Source: Chitinophaga varians
Lineage (GTDB): Bacteria > Bacteroidota > Bacteroidia > Chitinophagales > Chitinophagaceae
Assembly: GCF_012641275.1 (NCBI RefSeq)
Contig: NZ_JABAIA010000003.1
Location: 62,001 to 126,000, forward strand
Reading direction: 5' to 3'
Length of the DNA stretch: 64,000 bases
Shown: positions 50,822 to 59,032 of the stretch, in pieces
Numbering within the stretch: the stretch's first letter is position 1
Layout of the letters: each line of letters starts with the position of its first letter
Program-made: the position numbers and the translations under genes
The notes under the pieces: generated by a model
Told to the model about the DNA's origin: nothing
Databases searched by the model: none
What the model saw: the letters and a program-made list of their open reading frames with translations, nothing else

Positions 50822-52330
50822 ATGAACACTAAAACTGTCCATTCCGTCATTAACGCAGGCAAGTCTTATCAGTATATTGATAACGGCGAACCTATGCGTG
50901 GTGGAATGAAAGATGTGTATTTCAGCCCCGATAAATCTTATGTGGTGGCGTTCTACCGGGATGACCAGGATTTCAGCTCCCGCGAACGGCTGCGTAAAAT
51001 TGTGACCGAATACTATAACAGTTTCTTTAACCGCGAAGGCGGCCACTACTACAAAGACCTGTACTGCTGGCCTACCGACATGGTGGAACTGGACAAAAAA
51101 GTAGGGTTGATCGTTCCCTGCTACAACCAAAACTTCTTTTTCAAAAAAGGATACGCTTCCAATGATCTGATCAGAGGAAAGGAAAAAGAGGGCAAATGGT
51201 TTGCTTCCCCCAAATTCAGGAACAAACAATTCGCCCTGCGTCTCGACGAAACGGAGCTGGGCAACTGGCTGAGTTATTTTCAGATCTGCGTCAATATCGC
51301 ACGTGGGGTAAAACGCCTGCATGCCGCCGGCCTGGCCCATTCCGACCTGTCCTATAAAAACGTGCTGGTGGACCCGGTGAGCAAATCGGCCGCCATCATT
51401 GATATAGACGGCCTCGTAGTGCCCGGCCTTTTTCCGCCCGATGTGATCGGCACCGCCGATTTCATTGCACCGGAAGTGCTGGCCACCAAACACCTGGACG
51501 TCAAGGACGCCAACCGCAAACTGCCGAACCGGCTGACGGACCTGCACGCGCTGGCCGTCATGATCTATATGTACCTGCTGTATCGGCATCCGCTAAAGGG
51601 CGGCAAGGTACACGACCTGGACACGGAAAAAGACGATCTGCTGTCTATGGGCGAAAAAGCCCTGTTCATCGAACATCCGCAGGATGCCTCCAACCGGCCG
51701 AAGCTGAACCAGCTGAACCCAAAAGAGCTGCCCTGGGCAGATGTGACGAAACTGCCCTACACCATCACAGGCCCTTACCTGAAAGAGCTGTTTGACCAGG
51801 CCTTCATTACCGGCCTGCATCAGCCCAATAACAGGCCGCCGGCGGAAATGTGGGAACAGGCGCTGCTGAAGACCACCGACCTGATGCAGCCCTGCAGCAA
51901 TGCTGCCTGCGAACAGAAATGGTACGTGTTTGATAATACCATCTCCCCGAAATGCCCGTTCTGTGGCACGCCGCATAAAGGCACCTTGCCGGTGCTGGAT
52001 TTGTATTATGAATTTAAACCGACCGTCTGGAAACCGGAAAACCACCGGTTGATGGTCTACCATAACCAATACCTGTTTCAATGGCATGCCAACCGCAATA
52101 TCATCCGCAATGAGCGGCTGACAGCGGAACAGAAAGTGCCTGTCGGCTATTTTACCTTCCATCAGAACAAATGGGTGCTGGTCAACCAGAAACTAACTAC
52201 CCTGAAAGACCTGACGGAAGACAGGGAAATACCACCCGGCAGCATGGTGGAACTGACCGACGGCAAAAAACTCCTGCTCTCCCGCGAAGAAGGCGGCAGG
52301 GTGGTGATCATCACAATGGCGAACAAATAA
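50822..52330 (+). CDS. Ter-system protein kinase with zinc finger (COG4248-like)
   Basis: The 502-residue protein has a protein-kinase domain (about 1-345) with a catalytic loop HSDLSYKN (H173, D175, N180) and DIDG (194-197) in place of DFG. The usual VAVK lysine is not clear (VVAFYRDD, about 41-48), so activity may be atypical. A C-terminal four-cysteine zinc finger is in CSNAACEQKW and CPFCGTPH (about 360-385), and a beta-rich tail follows. This is the kinase of the TerY-PP2C-kinase triad. It is followed by TerC after 23 bp. Confidence 0.88.
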   Translation: MNTKTVHSVINAGKSYQYIDNGEPMRGGMKDVYFSPDKSYVVAFYRDDQDFSSRERLRKIVTEYYNSFFNREGGHYYKDLYCWPTDMVELDKKVGLIVPCYNQNFFFKKGYASNDLIRGKEKEGKWFASPKFRNKQFALRLDETELGNWLSYFQICVNIARGVKRLHAAGLAHSDLSYKNVLVDPVSKSAAIIDIDGLVVPGLFPPDVIGTADFIAPEVLATKHLDVKDANRKLPNRLTDLHALAVMIYMYLLYRHPLKGGKVHDLDTEKDDLLSMGEKALFIEHPQDASNRPKLNQLNPKELPWADVTKLPYTITGPYLKELFDQAFITGLHQPNNRPPAEMWEQALLKTTDLMQPCSNAACEQKWYVFDNTISPKCPFCGTPHKGTLPVLDLYYEFKPTVWKPENHRLMVYHNQYLFQWHANRNIIRNERLTAEQKVPVGYFTFHQNKWVLVNQKLTTLKDLTEDREIPPGSMVELTDGKKLLLSREEGGRVVIITMANK

Positions 52331-52353
52331 ATACCTATAAAAAACACACTGAA

Positions 52354-53166
52354 ATGAATTTTGCAGAACTATTCCAACAAATTATTGACAATCCCATCCC
52401 GTCCCTGATTGTGGTGGGCAACCTGATTATCATCGAAAGTTTGCTTTCCGTTGATAACGCTGCGGTACTGGCCACTATGGTAATGGACCTGCCTGAAAAA
52501 CAACGTGACCGCGCACTGAAGTATGGTATTTTTGGCGCTTATTTGTTCCGTGGCCTTGCGATGCTGTTTGCTTCCTTCCTGATCCAGTTCTGGTGGCTCA
52601 AAGCATTGGGTGGCCTGTACCTGCTGTACCTGGTGTTCAGCTGGGCAAAAGAAAAACGTGCCAAAGCCAAAGCCGCTGAAGAAGAAGAGGAAGCATCCAT
52701 TGACAAGGAAAAAAACTGGCTGTATAAGATGACGGTAGGCGCTATCGGTCCCTTTTGGGCCACTGTGGCGCTGGTAGAGTTGATGGACATGGCCTTCTCT
52801 ATTGATAATATCTTCGCTGCGGTAGCATTCACAGACAACATCCTGCTGGTTTGCCTCGGCGTATTTATCGGTATCCTCGCCATGCGTTTTGTGGCGCAGG
52901 CTTTCGTGAAACTGATGACTAAATTCGCTTTCCTGGAAACTGCCGCCTATATCGTGATCGCTATCCTGGGCCTGAAGCTGTCACTGTCCCTGTGGGAACA
53001 TTACAACACAGAATCTCCGGTGACCAAATTCCTCGAAAGCCACATCGCTGACGTATGGACTTCTATCCTGACCGTAGGCGTGTTCCTGGTGCCGATCATT
53101 ACTTCTGCACTGTTTAACGTGCCTAAAAGAGGCGCCACAGCTAAGCTGGAAGGGGAAAAGGCGTAA
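52354..53166 (+). CDS. terC: TerC-family integral membrane protein
   Basis: The 270-residue protein starts at the ATG at 52354 (an upstream in-frame start at 52171 lies in the kinase gene). It has seven to nine membrane helices, with the TerC motifs ESLLSVDNAAVLA (about residues 27-39) and ELMDMAFSIDNIFAAVAF (about 142-159), whose paired acidic residues are thought to bind metal ions. It ends the plus-strand arm of the Ter cluster, and a bidirectional terminator follows. Metal export or membrane anchoring of the TerD complex is the accepted view. Confidence 0.95.
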   Translation: MNFAELFQQIIDNPIPSLIVVGNLIIIESLLSVDNAAVLATMVMDLPEKQRDRALKYGIFGAYLFRGLAMLFASFLIQFWWLKALGGLYLLYLVFSWAKEKRAKAKAAEEEEEASIDKEKNWLYKMTVGAIGPFWATVALVELMDMAFSIDNIFAAVAFTDNILLVCLGVFIGILAMRFVAQAFVKLMTKFAFLETAAYIVIAILGLKLSLSLWEHYNTESPVTKFLESHIADVWTSILTVGVFLVPIITSALFNVPKRGATAKLEGEKA

Positions 53167-53189
53167 TAAACAACTAAATACCTAAATAT

Positions 53190-53229
53190 AAAAATTGCAT
53201 TGGTCTTCGGGCTGATGCAATTTTTTTTT
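53190..53229. terminator. Bidirectional terminator between the two Ter arms
   Basis: An 11-bp AT-rich stem (53190-53200 with 53215-53225) with an A run before and a T run after lies between the TerC gene and the convergent unknown gene. Confidence 0.75.
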
Positions 53230-54190
53230 AGAGGGTATCGGTGTTGAGCATGGTGCGCAGGATGTTCGTTTGTACGTCATAGTTACCGATTTTCTGAAGG
53301 AAGTCTACCTCGGAGATTTTATCATAATACTCCTGCAGCAAAGCCCGGACATTGTCGGGGATAGCGGTTTTGAGGATATTGGCCCTGCTTTCCAGCTGAT
53401 CGTTTTTATCGGTCATTTCCTGGATGATCCTGGCTTTTTTGGACAGGGAGTTGGTCCAGTCGATGTCCGGAATAGCGGAGAGGTCACACAGCAAAAACAG
53501 GTTTTTGGAGGGGAAGAAAAGGAAATGCCGGTCGATGTCCAGGAAGCGGTACACTTCCGCGATCATGCTACCGGTTTTGAGGCCACAGAAGAATTCCGTG
53601 CGGAACTCATGTTTGCAGAGCAGTCCCATGAGTTTCTTCTGGATAGTGGCGTAATTGTTTTTATAGACATCTGCCGCATCGTAATGAACGAGGGCCATCA
53701 TCTGGTCCGCGGAGATATCGTAATAAAAATCCTGGGAGAAACGGCTGCTGAAGGTATTGATGTTTTTGGAGAACGGGTATTCGTCCGTGTTGTCCGACAG
53801 GGTTTGGTACAGCCTGCGAAGCGACAGGTTTATTTTCAGCGCCTGTTTTTGTTTGTCGAGGTCGTAGTTTTTTTCGGAAAAGACGGAGCTGTTCAGCTTC
53901 TCCATCATTTCTTTGTTGAGCTGTATTTCATCATAGATCAGGCTGACGTTCCTTTCGTTGGAGGCCTTGATTTTTTTCAGCAGCTCGATGGCGGATGCGG
54001 TGTATTGCAGGTGGAACAGCTCCAGCTTATTGATGTCCAGTTCTGGGTTGGTTTCGAATAATTTATGGACAACCTGGCTTCGGAGATATATTTTATAAAT
54101 AATCTCTTCTTCAAAAAAAGCGGACAGCAGCTGTAGTTTGCCGTTGGTTTTATTTGAGTCATTTAATATAATCGCCAGGTTATCCTCCAT
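53228..54190 (-). CDS. Unknown protein at the end of the minus Ter arm
   Basis: The 320-residue protein is helical and charged (for example LYQTLSDNTDEYPFSKN; IIQEMTDKNDQLESRANILK, a probable coiled coil near 245-265) and has no membrane segment. I do not recognise a family. It follows telA by 13 bp on the same strand, so it belongs to the minus-strand Ter operon and may act with TelA. Confidence 0.75.
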   Translation of the reverse strand: MEDNLAIILNDSNKTNGKLQLLSAFFEEEIIYKIYLRSQVVHKLFETNPELDINKLELFHLQYTASAIELLKKIKASNERNVSLIYDEIQLNKEMMEKLNSSVFSEKNYDLDKQKQALKINLSLRRLYQTLSDNTDEYPFSKNINTFSSRFSQDFYYDISADQMMALVHYDAADVYKNNYATIQKKLMGLLCKHEFRTEFFCGLKTGSMIAEVYRFLDIDRHFLFFPSKNLFLLCDLSAIPDIDWTNSLSKKARIIQEMTDKNDQLESRANILKTAIPDNVRALLQEYYDKISEVDFLQKIGNYDVQTNILRTMLNTDTL

Positions 54191-54203
54191 TATCTACACA
54201 CGG

Positions 54204-55304
54204 TTATCGAACATTAGTTACATTTTTCTTCAGCTCTGTTTCCAGGTTTTGCAGTTCACCGTTGAGCACTTTACGGCTTTCGGCGCCCTGGTCGTGGATC
54301 CTCTTCACTTCATGCAACGTTTCGATGAGCGACTGGGTGGTGCGTTTCAGTGTTTCGACAGACACCACGGTCTTTTCGTTTTCCCGTGCCACCTCGATGC
54401 TGTTCTGTTTGAGCAGGTCTGCATTTTTCTGCAGGATGGTGTTGGTGGTATCGGAAACTTTGCGTTGCATTTCCACGTTGGCCTTCTGGCGTTGCAGCGC
54501 TACCGCGATGGTGAGCTGGTTTTTCCAGACAGGGATGGTAGTGGAGATGATAGACTGCGCCTTTTCAGCGATAGAGGTATTGTTGTTCTGTACCAGTCTG
54601 ATCTGCGCCAGTGACTGCAGCATGATGAAACGAACGATCTTCATGTCTGCGAGCCTTTTATCCAGACGGCTGACGAAATCGCGAAGGTCCGCAATTTCAT
54701 AGTCGTTGTAGTTGCCGGCGTTGGCTTCCATTTCGGCCAGTTTCTGTGTCAGTTCATTATACTTCAGTTGACCGGAGATGATCAGGTCTTCCATCTGTTT
54801 AATATAGTTGACATTGCTGTCGAACATGGTTTGCAGGGAACTGTTGTCTTTCAGGGAATTGATACGGCCCGCTTTGATCTTGTTGGTGATCTTGTCGATG
54901 TTGGCCACTACGGTATCATATTTCTGGAAGAGTTTCTGCGCGTCGACAACGAGTTTTTTCAGGAACGGCACTTTGGAGAGAAAGCCCTTCAGCCCGCTGG
55001 GGTTGAGCTCATCCACGTCCACGTAGTTCAGCTCAGTGAGCAGTTCATTGATCAGGCCACCTACTTCTCCGGAGTTGTAGGTACGCACAGAGGTCAGGAA
55101 CTCGTTGCTGTAGCGCTCCATGGAGCTCTGTACGTCGGCGCCGTAGTTCAGGATGGAGTTCACGTCGGTGGTGACCAGCGACTTATTGAGCTCATTATAT
55201 TTCTGCGTTTCTTCAGGGGTGATACGGGCAAGGTCGGCATTGCCGTCTTTGTCCAGTCTTACCACGGGAAGCGCCTGATCAGTAACATTCGGATTAGATT
55301 CCAT
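54204..55304 (-). CDS. telA: TelA-family toxic anion resistance protein
   Basis: The 366-residue protein matches TelA/KlaA. It has a long helical body with VPFLKKLVVDAQKLFQKYDT and ADLRDFVSRLDKRLADMKIV, then the conserved SLAQIRLVQNNNTSIAEKAQ and VWKNQLTIAVALQRQ (about 240-290), and ends in a coiled-coil tail. TelA proteins accompany TerD genes in tellurite and stress islands with unknown biochemistry. An exact -7 promoter element lies 31 bp upstream, so telA has its own promoter inside the minus arm. Confidence 0.93.
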   Translation of the reverse strand: MESNPNVTDQALPVVRLDKDGNADLARITPEETQKYNELNKSLVTTDVNSILNYGADVQSSMERYSNEFLTSVRTYNSGEVGGLINELLTELNYVDVDELNPSGLKGFLSKVPFLKKLVVDAQKLFQKYDTVVANIDKITNKIKAGRINSLKDNSSLQTMFDSNVNYIKQMEDLIISGQLKYNELTQKLAEMEANAGNYNDYEIADLRDFVSRLDKRLADMKIVRFIMLQSLAQIRLVQNNNTSIAEKAQSIISTTIPVWKNQLTIAVALQRQKANVEMQRKVSDTTNTILQKNADLLKQNSIEVARENEKTVVSVETLKRTTQSLIETLHEVKRIHDQGAESRKVLNGELQNLETELKKNVTNVR

Positions 55305-55334
55305 AAGGTATCAGATTAATGTGTGATAGCATTG

Positions 55335-55342
55335 CAAAGGTA
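55335..55342 (-). promoter_or_regulatory. -7 promoter element TACCTTTG (minus strand)
   Basis: An exact TAnnTTTG element lies between the TerD and telA genes, 31 bp before the telA start, pointing to a separate transcript for telA and the unknown 53228 gene. Confidence 0.6.
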
Positions 55343-55346
55343 AGGA

Positions 55347-55961
55347 CTACAGGTATTGCCTGGACACAGTGTCCACAGTTTCCTGCAACTTACGGTCACG
55401 GGTGGGTTCTCCGATGGCGTTAAATTTCCACTCGCCGTTTTTCCTGTAAAATACGCCCATTACCATGGAGACGTGGCCGGCAAAACCGGGGCCGCTGGCG
55501 ATGTCGTAAGTGGCAAATACTTCGTTTACACGGGAAGGGGTGCCTTCGTATATGCGGATGGAAGCAAACGGAATGGTGCCGAAATCGTGGCCACGGAAGC
55601 TGTTGAGCACAAAAGCGACGTAGTTCACGCTTGGGTTCAGGCGGGAGAGGTCTACGGTGATCACTTCGTTGTCGAGGCCGTCGTTGCCGTTCATATCACC
55701 CGTCAGGTCGTCACCGCTGTGGCGGATGGAGCCGTCCTGGGAGCGCAGGTTACCGAAATATACGACTTCCTGCAGTTGTTTTTGTTCGTTGAACAGGGCG
55801 CAGCTGCCGTCCAGGTCTACGGCTTCTTTGGATTTGGACATGCCGAAGAGGCCTTTCTTTTCGATGGCGCCCCAGTTGATGCCCACACAGATATTTTGCA
55901 GTTTAGTACCGTTGCTTTTCTCGAGGCTGATACGTTGGCCTTTTTGGAGATTAATTGCCAT
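55347..55961 (-). CDS. terD: TerD-family protein
   Basis: The 204-residue protein starts MAINLQKGQRISL and has GINWGAI, then an insert KGLFGMSKSKEA before VDLDGSCALF, RHSGDDLTGDMNGNDGLDNE (calcium loop) and YVAFVLNSFRGHDF. This is the pattern of the TerZ/TerX-like branch of TerD proteins. It lies 36 bp after another TerD gene. Confidence 0.92.
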   Translation of the reverse strand: MAINLQKGQRISLEKSNGTKLQNICVGINWGAIEKKGLFGMSKSKEAVDLDGSCALFNEQKQLQEVVYFGNLRSQDGSIRHSGDDLTGDMNGNDGLDNEVITVDLSRLNPSVNYVAFVLNSFRGHDFGTIPFASIRIYEGTPSRVNEVFATYDIASGPGFAGHVSMVMGVFYRKNGEWKFNAIGEPTRDRKLQETVDTVSRQYL

Positions 55962-55997
55962 TTGTCGGGTTGTTTAATGGAAATGGTATGGAATAGA

Positions 55998-56552
55998 TTA
56001 GTTGTATTTGTTCAGGTAGTCCTGCAGGCCGCCTTTCATGCCTACGCCTACAGCTTCAAATTTCCATTCGTCGCCGCGTTTGTAGATACGGCCGAACTCT
56101 ACGGCTGTTTCGATAGAGAAGTCTTCTTCCAGTTCATATTTCAGGATCACTTCGTTAGTAGCAGGATCGAATATACGTACATAGGAATTTCTCACCTGGC
56201 CGAAGTTCTGTCTTCTGGCTTCTGCGTCATGGATGGTCACTACCACGCATATTTCAGTCACTCTTGGATCTGCCTTGGAGAGGTCAATTTTAACCTGCTC
56301 ATCATCGCCGCCGCCTTCGCCGGTGAGGTTGTCGCCGGTATGTTCCACGCTGCCGTCAGGGGAAACGAGGTTGTTGTAAAACACAAAGTGCTGGTCTGAC
56401 AGGATTTTTTTGTTGTCGCCCATCACAAAGATGGAAGCATCGAGGTCGAAGCTGGTGCCGGTGGAAGAGGAGTTCACATCCCATCCCAGGCCAATCGTGA
56501 ATTTGGGAGCATTAATCGCCTGCCGTTGTCCTTTTTGCAAATTAATTGCCAT
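55998..56552 (-). CDS. terD: TerD-family protein
   Basis: The start at 56552 (MAINLQKGQRQAI) gives 184 residues; a longer frame from 56657 lies inside the phosphoribosyltransferase gene. GLGWDVN, FDLDASIFVMGDNK, the GDNLTGEGGGDDE loop and VVVTIHDAEARRQ are TerD features, and it closely resembles the TerD at 45053. Its start overlaps the phosphoribosyltransferase stop by 11 bp, showing translational coupling. Confidence 0.93.
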   Translation of the reverse strand: MAINLQKGQRQAINAPKFTIGLGWDVNSSSTGTSFDLDASIFVMGDNKKILSDQHFVFYNNLVSPDGSVEHTGDNLTGEGGGDDEQVKIDLSKADPRVTEICVVVTIHDAEARRQNFGQVRNSYVRIFDPATNEVILKYELEEDFSIETAVEFGRIYKRGDEWKFEAVGVGMKGGLQDYLNKYN

Positions 56553-57384
56553 GTTGTATGCTTTTATGTTTTCTATGAAAAATATAGTGGTTAATATACT
56601 GAAGATTTTGCTGATAGGCCCCGATGGTATGATAACCGTTGCCGATGGCCATATCATACAGCATATTGATAAACTGGTCCGACTGATTTTGCAGGAAAAT
56701 ACAAAATGAATCGAAATCGTAGTTGAGAATATATTTTACGATACGGGTATTGATGGCAAACCGCTCGTCCCGGATGATTTTCTCCAGGTGGAAGATCGAT
56801 TTGACAAAATGATAGTTCAGATGGTTCTCGATGTTGGGATGAATGCTGTTGTTCTGCAATTCCGCATAATACAGCAGGTACATCTCGTTGGAGAGGCCGT
56901 AGGTGTCCACCATTTTGAGGATCATGCGTTCATGGCCGCCGGTGATACGGATATCGTCCAGGAACACGATGGTTTTGCCTGCCAGAAATTCCCGGTCGAT
57001 ATGAAACGAATCGTTGCCAATCAGTTTCAGCCGCTGTTCGGCGTCCAGTTCCCCGTAATCTTCCTTATAGGTGATGGTGCGGTGTACTTTCGTTTCCTGA
57101 GTGACAGGGTGCCCGTTGGCCGCCAGCCAGCGGTTGAGCCGGAACACGAAGTGGTTCTTCATGGAGAACGTAGCGGTGGGAATGAACGCATAGGGGCTGG
57201 ACACCACCACCAGTTGTGGGATAGTGCGGCCTTTCAGGTGCTGTTCAATAAACCCGTCAGCCAGTGTGGCGCCGAACCTTTCAGCTACCAGGTCATCACC
57301 GAATTTAAAACGGCTGTAATCATCCGGACAAAATCCGAACTGGCTGGTGTCAGTGATTTTATGGAGGGAGTATGTCGTCGTCAT
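56542..57384 (-). CDS. Phosphoribosyltransferase of the Ter biosynthetic module
   Basis: The 280-residue protein has the PRPP-binding loop FLDDIRITGGHE (about residues 144-155) and an upstream LVVVSSPYAFIPTATFSMKNH strand-loop, as in the PRTases associated with Ter clusters. Those clusters are proposed to make a nucleoside-like metabolite. The ATG shares one base with the HAD stop codon, and its own end overlaps TerD by 11 bp, so all three are coupled. The base or acceptor it uses is unknown. Confidence 0.85.
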   Translation of the reverse strand: MTTTYSLHKITDTSQFGFCPDDYSRFKFGDDLVAERFGATLADGFIEQHLKGRTIPQLVVVSSPYAFIPTATFSMKNHFVFRLNRWLAANGHPVTQETKVHRTITYKEDYGELDAEQRLKLIGNDSFHIDREFLAGKTIVFLDDIRITGGHERMILKMVDTYGLSNEMYLLYYAELQNNSIHPNIENHLNYHFVKSIFHLEKIIRDERFAINTRIVKYILNYDFDSFCIFLQNQSDQFINMLYDMAIGNGYHTIGAYQQNLQYINHYIFHRKHKSIQHGN

Positions 57385-58082
57385 CAGTTAAGCAGGCTTG
57401 AAATACATTGATTGTTGGAATTGACCAGTAACGAATGAATGCCGGCCCTGGTGGCGCCCCGGATATCAGACTTTACGTTATCGCCTATATGTATGATCTG
57501 TTGGGGCAGGACGGCCGCCCCGTTCCTGGTAGTGGCAATGGAATCGAGCATGAGCCGGAACATACCGGGATTGGGCTTGGACATGCCTGTTTCATCCGAA
57601 TACAGCTGGAAATGCAGGTACCGGCCCAGTTCCAGCTCCTCCAGTATCTTCCTCAGGGTACGCCCTTTAATGAAAGCAGTATTGCTCAATAAGCTGAGGG
57701 TACAGTCCTGCCGCTGATGCAACGTACGCAGCACGTCCACGGTGGCGGAGCAATACACGACCGGCCGGTGCCGGAACACCAGGGCTTCCATTTCGTTGTA
57801 CAGTGCTGCCAGGTCAATCGACCCAAAGTCGTACTGATGGTCATTGATCTCGCTGATCACCATCAGATGAAGGGTGTCGGTATCTAGATTGCCACCTGTT
57901 TTTTCGTTGATGGCATTGGCCAACAGGTCAATCCTGCGGAAGATACGTTCCACTTCTTCGAGTGATTTTTGCCGGGGATTAAAATGATCAAAAAAGAATT
58001 TCGTCCGTTCCCGTTTATAGGAAGGATTAGATCTGATCAAGGTTAACCAGAGGTCAAAGGAATAATGCTGGTAGTTGTTCAT
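57384..58082 (-). CDS. HAD-family hydrolase of the Ter biosynthetic module
   Basis: The chosen start (58082, MNNYQHY) gives 232 residues; a start at 58109 would add nine. HAD motif I is SFDLWLTL (DxWxT), motif II is SLLSNTA, and motifs III/IV are MSKPNPGMF (lysine) and HIGDNVKSDIRGATRAG (acidic pair). It probably dephosphorylates a sugar or nucleotide intermediate. The stop overlaps the PRTase start. About 0.3 kb upstream is the orphan TPP riboswitch. Confidence 0.88.
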   Translation of the reverse strand: MNNYQHYSFDLWLTLIRSNPSYKRERTKFFFDHFNPRQKSLEEVERIFRRIDLLANAINEKTGGNLDTDTLHLMVISEINDHQYDFGSIDLAALYNEMEALVFRHRPVVYCSATVDVLRTLHQRQDCTLSLLSNTAFIKGRTLRKILEELELGRYLHFQLYSDETGMSKPNPGMFRLMLDSIATTRNGAAVLPQQIIHIGDNVKSDIRGATRAGIHSLLVNSNNQCISSLLN

Positions 58083-58356
58083 TCGTTGGTTATGGTGTAT
58101 AATCCTCACGGATACTGCACAAATCAGGGTTAAACCTATTTATGGTAGCATAGTGTGAAAATAAGTGTTTACAAACGGGACATTCATCTTTTCCTGATAT
58201 GCATGACTGAGCTGGGATTATAACAAAAAGCCTGCCGTAGTGTTTGTCAGCTAATATAACACATAATACTATACGGAAATGAAAAAATTGCAGGATTAAA
58301 GGATTGATAATAAACGGTTTGGTGACAAAATGACAACTTATCTAGTAGGTGTATGC

Positions 58357-58392
58357 AAAAAAAGAAAGGCGCCGGGTTCTCCAGTGCCTTTC
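58357..58392 (-). terminator. Terminator directly after the TPP riboswitch
   Basis: On the minus strand the stem GAAAGGC/GCCTTTC (58386-58392 with 58364-58370), with an inner GC-rich helix, is followed by seven Ts (58363-58357). It lies 5 bp after the aptamer, as in transcription-attenuating riboswitches. Confidence 0.88.
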
Positions 58393-58396
58393 TGGT

Positions 58397-58488
58397 GTTT
58401 CCTGCTTTCCTACGCTGGTATTACCCAGTTCAGGTTGTAAGGGTATAATCTCAGGTGTTGTTTTACCAAACCACCCCTTTTCAGAAAC
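58397..58488 (-). ncRNA. TPP riboswitch (THI element), orphan
   Basis: The minus-strand RNA has the fixed landmarks of the thiamine pyrophosphate aptamer. These are GGGGTG (58478-58473), CTGAGA (58454-58449), ACCC and AACCTGA, and a final CTGG-loop-CCAGCGTAGG segment. P1 pairs bases 58482-58488 with 58397-58404. A terminator follows at once. The aptamer binds TPP and should promote termination when TPP is high. No thiamine gene lies downstream; the next gene is the HAD hydrolase about 275 bp on. Confidence 0.95.
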
Positions 58489-58700
58489 ATCTGCTTACTA
58501 TAATGAAAGGACCATGCCAGCGAACATACCTTCCGGAAACCGATTGATTTTCAATGAAAACCTTTACCGGCACAACCTTTTACTGTAGCGGGGATTGCAC
58601 ATTCCGGGTAGCGTTCCGGGGGAAATATTGCCTGCCCGCTTTGTCTTTATGCCTGCTGTAATCCGCCACGGTGCCGGGGTTAACCAAACCGGTAGGCAGT

Positions 58701-58729
58701 TTGTTTTAATATACACGCCCTATTTTTTC
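58701..58729 (+). promoter_or_regulatory. Promoter of the dodecin gene
   Basis: TTTG (58701-58704) and TATTTTTT (58722-58729, one mismatch to TAnnTTTG) are 17 bp apart, which fits a Bacteroidota -33/-7 pair 20 bp before the dodecin ATG. Confidence 0.5.
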
Positions 58730-58748
58730 ATCATTTAAAACTTTTCTT

Positions 58749-58958
58749 ATGGCTATCGTTAAAGTAATCGAGGTGATCGCCTCCTCCGAAAAAGGTTTTG
58801 AAGACGCTGTGCAGAATGCCGTGCAGGAAGTAAGCAAAACCATCCATAATGTAGATTCTGTATTTGTGAAGGACTTCAAGGTACACGTAAAGGATGGTAA
58901 GATCACCACTTATGGGGCAATCTGTAAAGTGTCTTTCCGTCTTGATGAACAACGTTGA
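58749..58958 (+). CDS. Dodecin flavin-binding protein
   Basis: The 69-residue protein matches dodecin in length and in the motifs VKVIEVIASSEKGFEDAV (residues 4-21) and a final GKITTYGAICKVSF. Dodecins form dodecameric shells that store or buffer riboflavin or FMN. It is followed by a short terminator and then the universal stress gene. Confidence 0.93.
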   Translation: MAIVKVIEVIASSEKGFEDAVQNAVQEVSKTIHNVDSVFVKDFKVHVKDGKITTYGAICKVSFRLDEQR

Positions 58959-58969
58959 AACCGGCAGAC

Positions 58970-59007
58970 AGGGATTGGGCGGAGCTAATGTTCAATCCCT
59001 TTTTTTT
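58970..59007 (+). terminator. Terminator after dodecin
   Basis: An 8-bp stem (58970-58977 with 58993-59000) with a 15-base loop is followed by at least seven Ts. Partial read-through would give lower expression of the stress protein downstream. Confidence 0.75.
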
Positions 59008-59032
59008 CACCACATCTGAAAATGAAGATGTC

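Noticed and set aside
49498..50862. A 454-residue open frame antisense to the PP2C gene
   Set aside because: It lies exactly opposite a protein with clear PP2C motifs and has no recognisable domain. High-GC coding DNA often leaves such antisense frames open.
53270..54061. A 263-residue frame antisense to the unknown 53228 gene
   Set aside because: It shares the same DNA with a longer frame that fits the operon direction and spacing; the translation looks like reversed codons.
55356..56399. A 347-residue frame antisense to two TerD genes
   Set aside because: It mirrors conserved TerD codons and has a repetitive, low-complexity translation.
58349..58588. A 79-residue frame across the TPP riboswitch
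   Set aside because: It covers the aptamer and its terminator on the opposite strand and has no family pattern.
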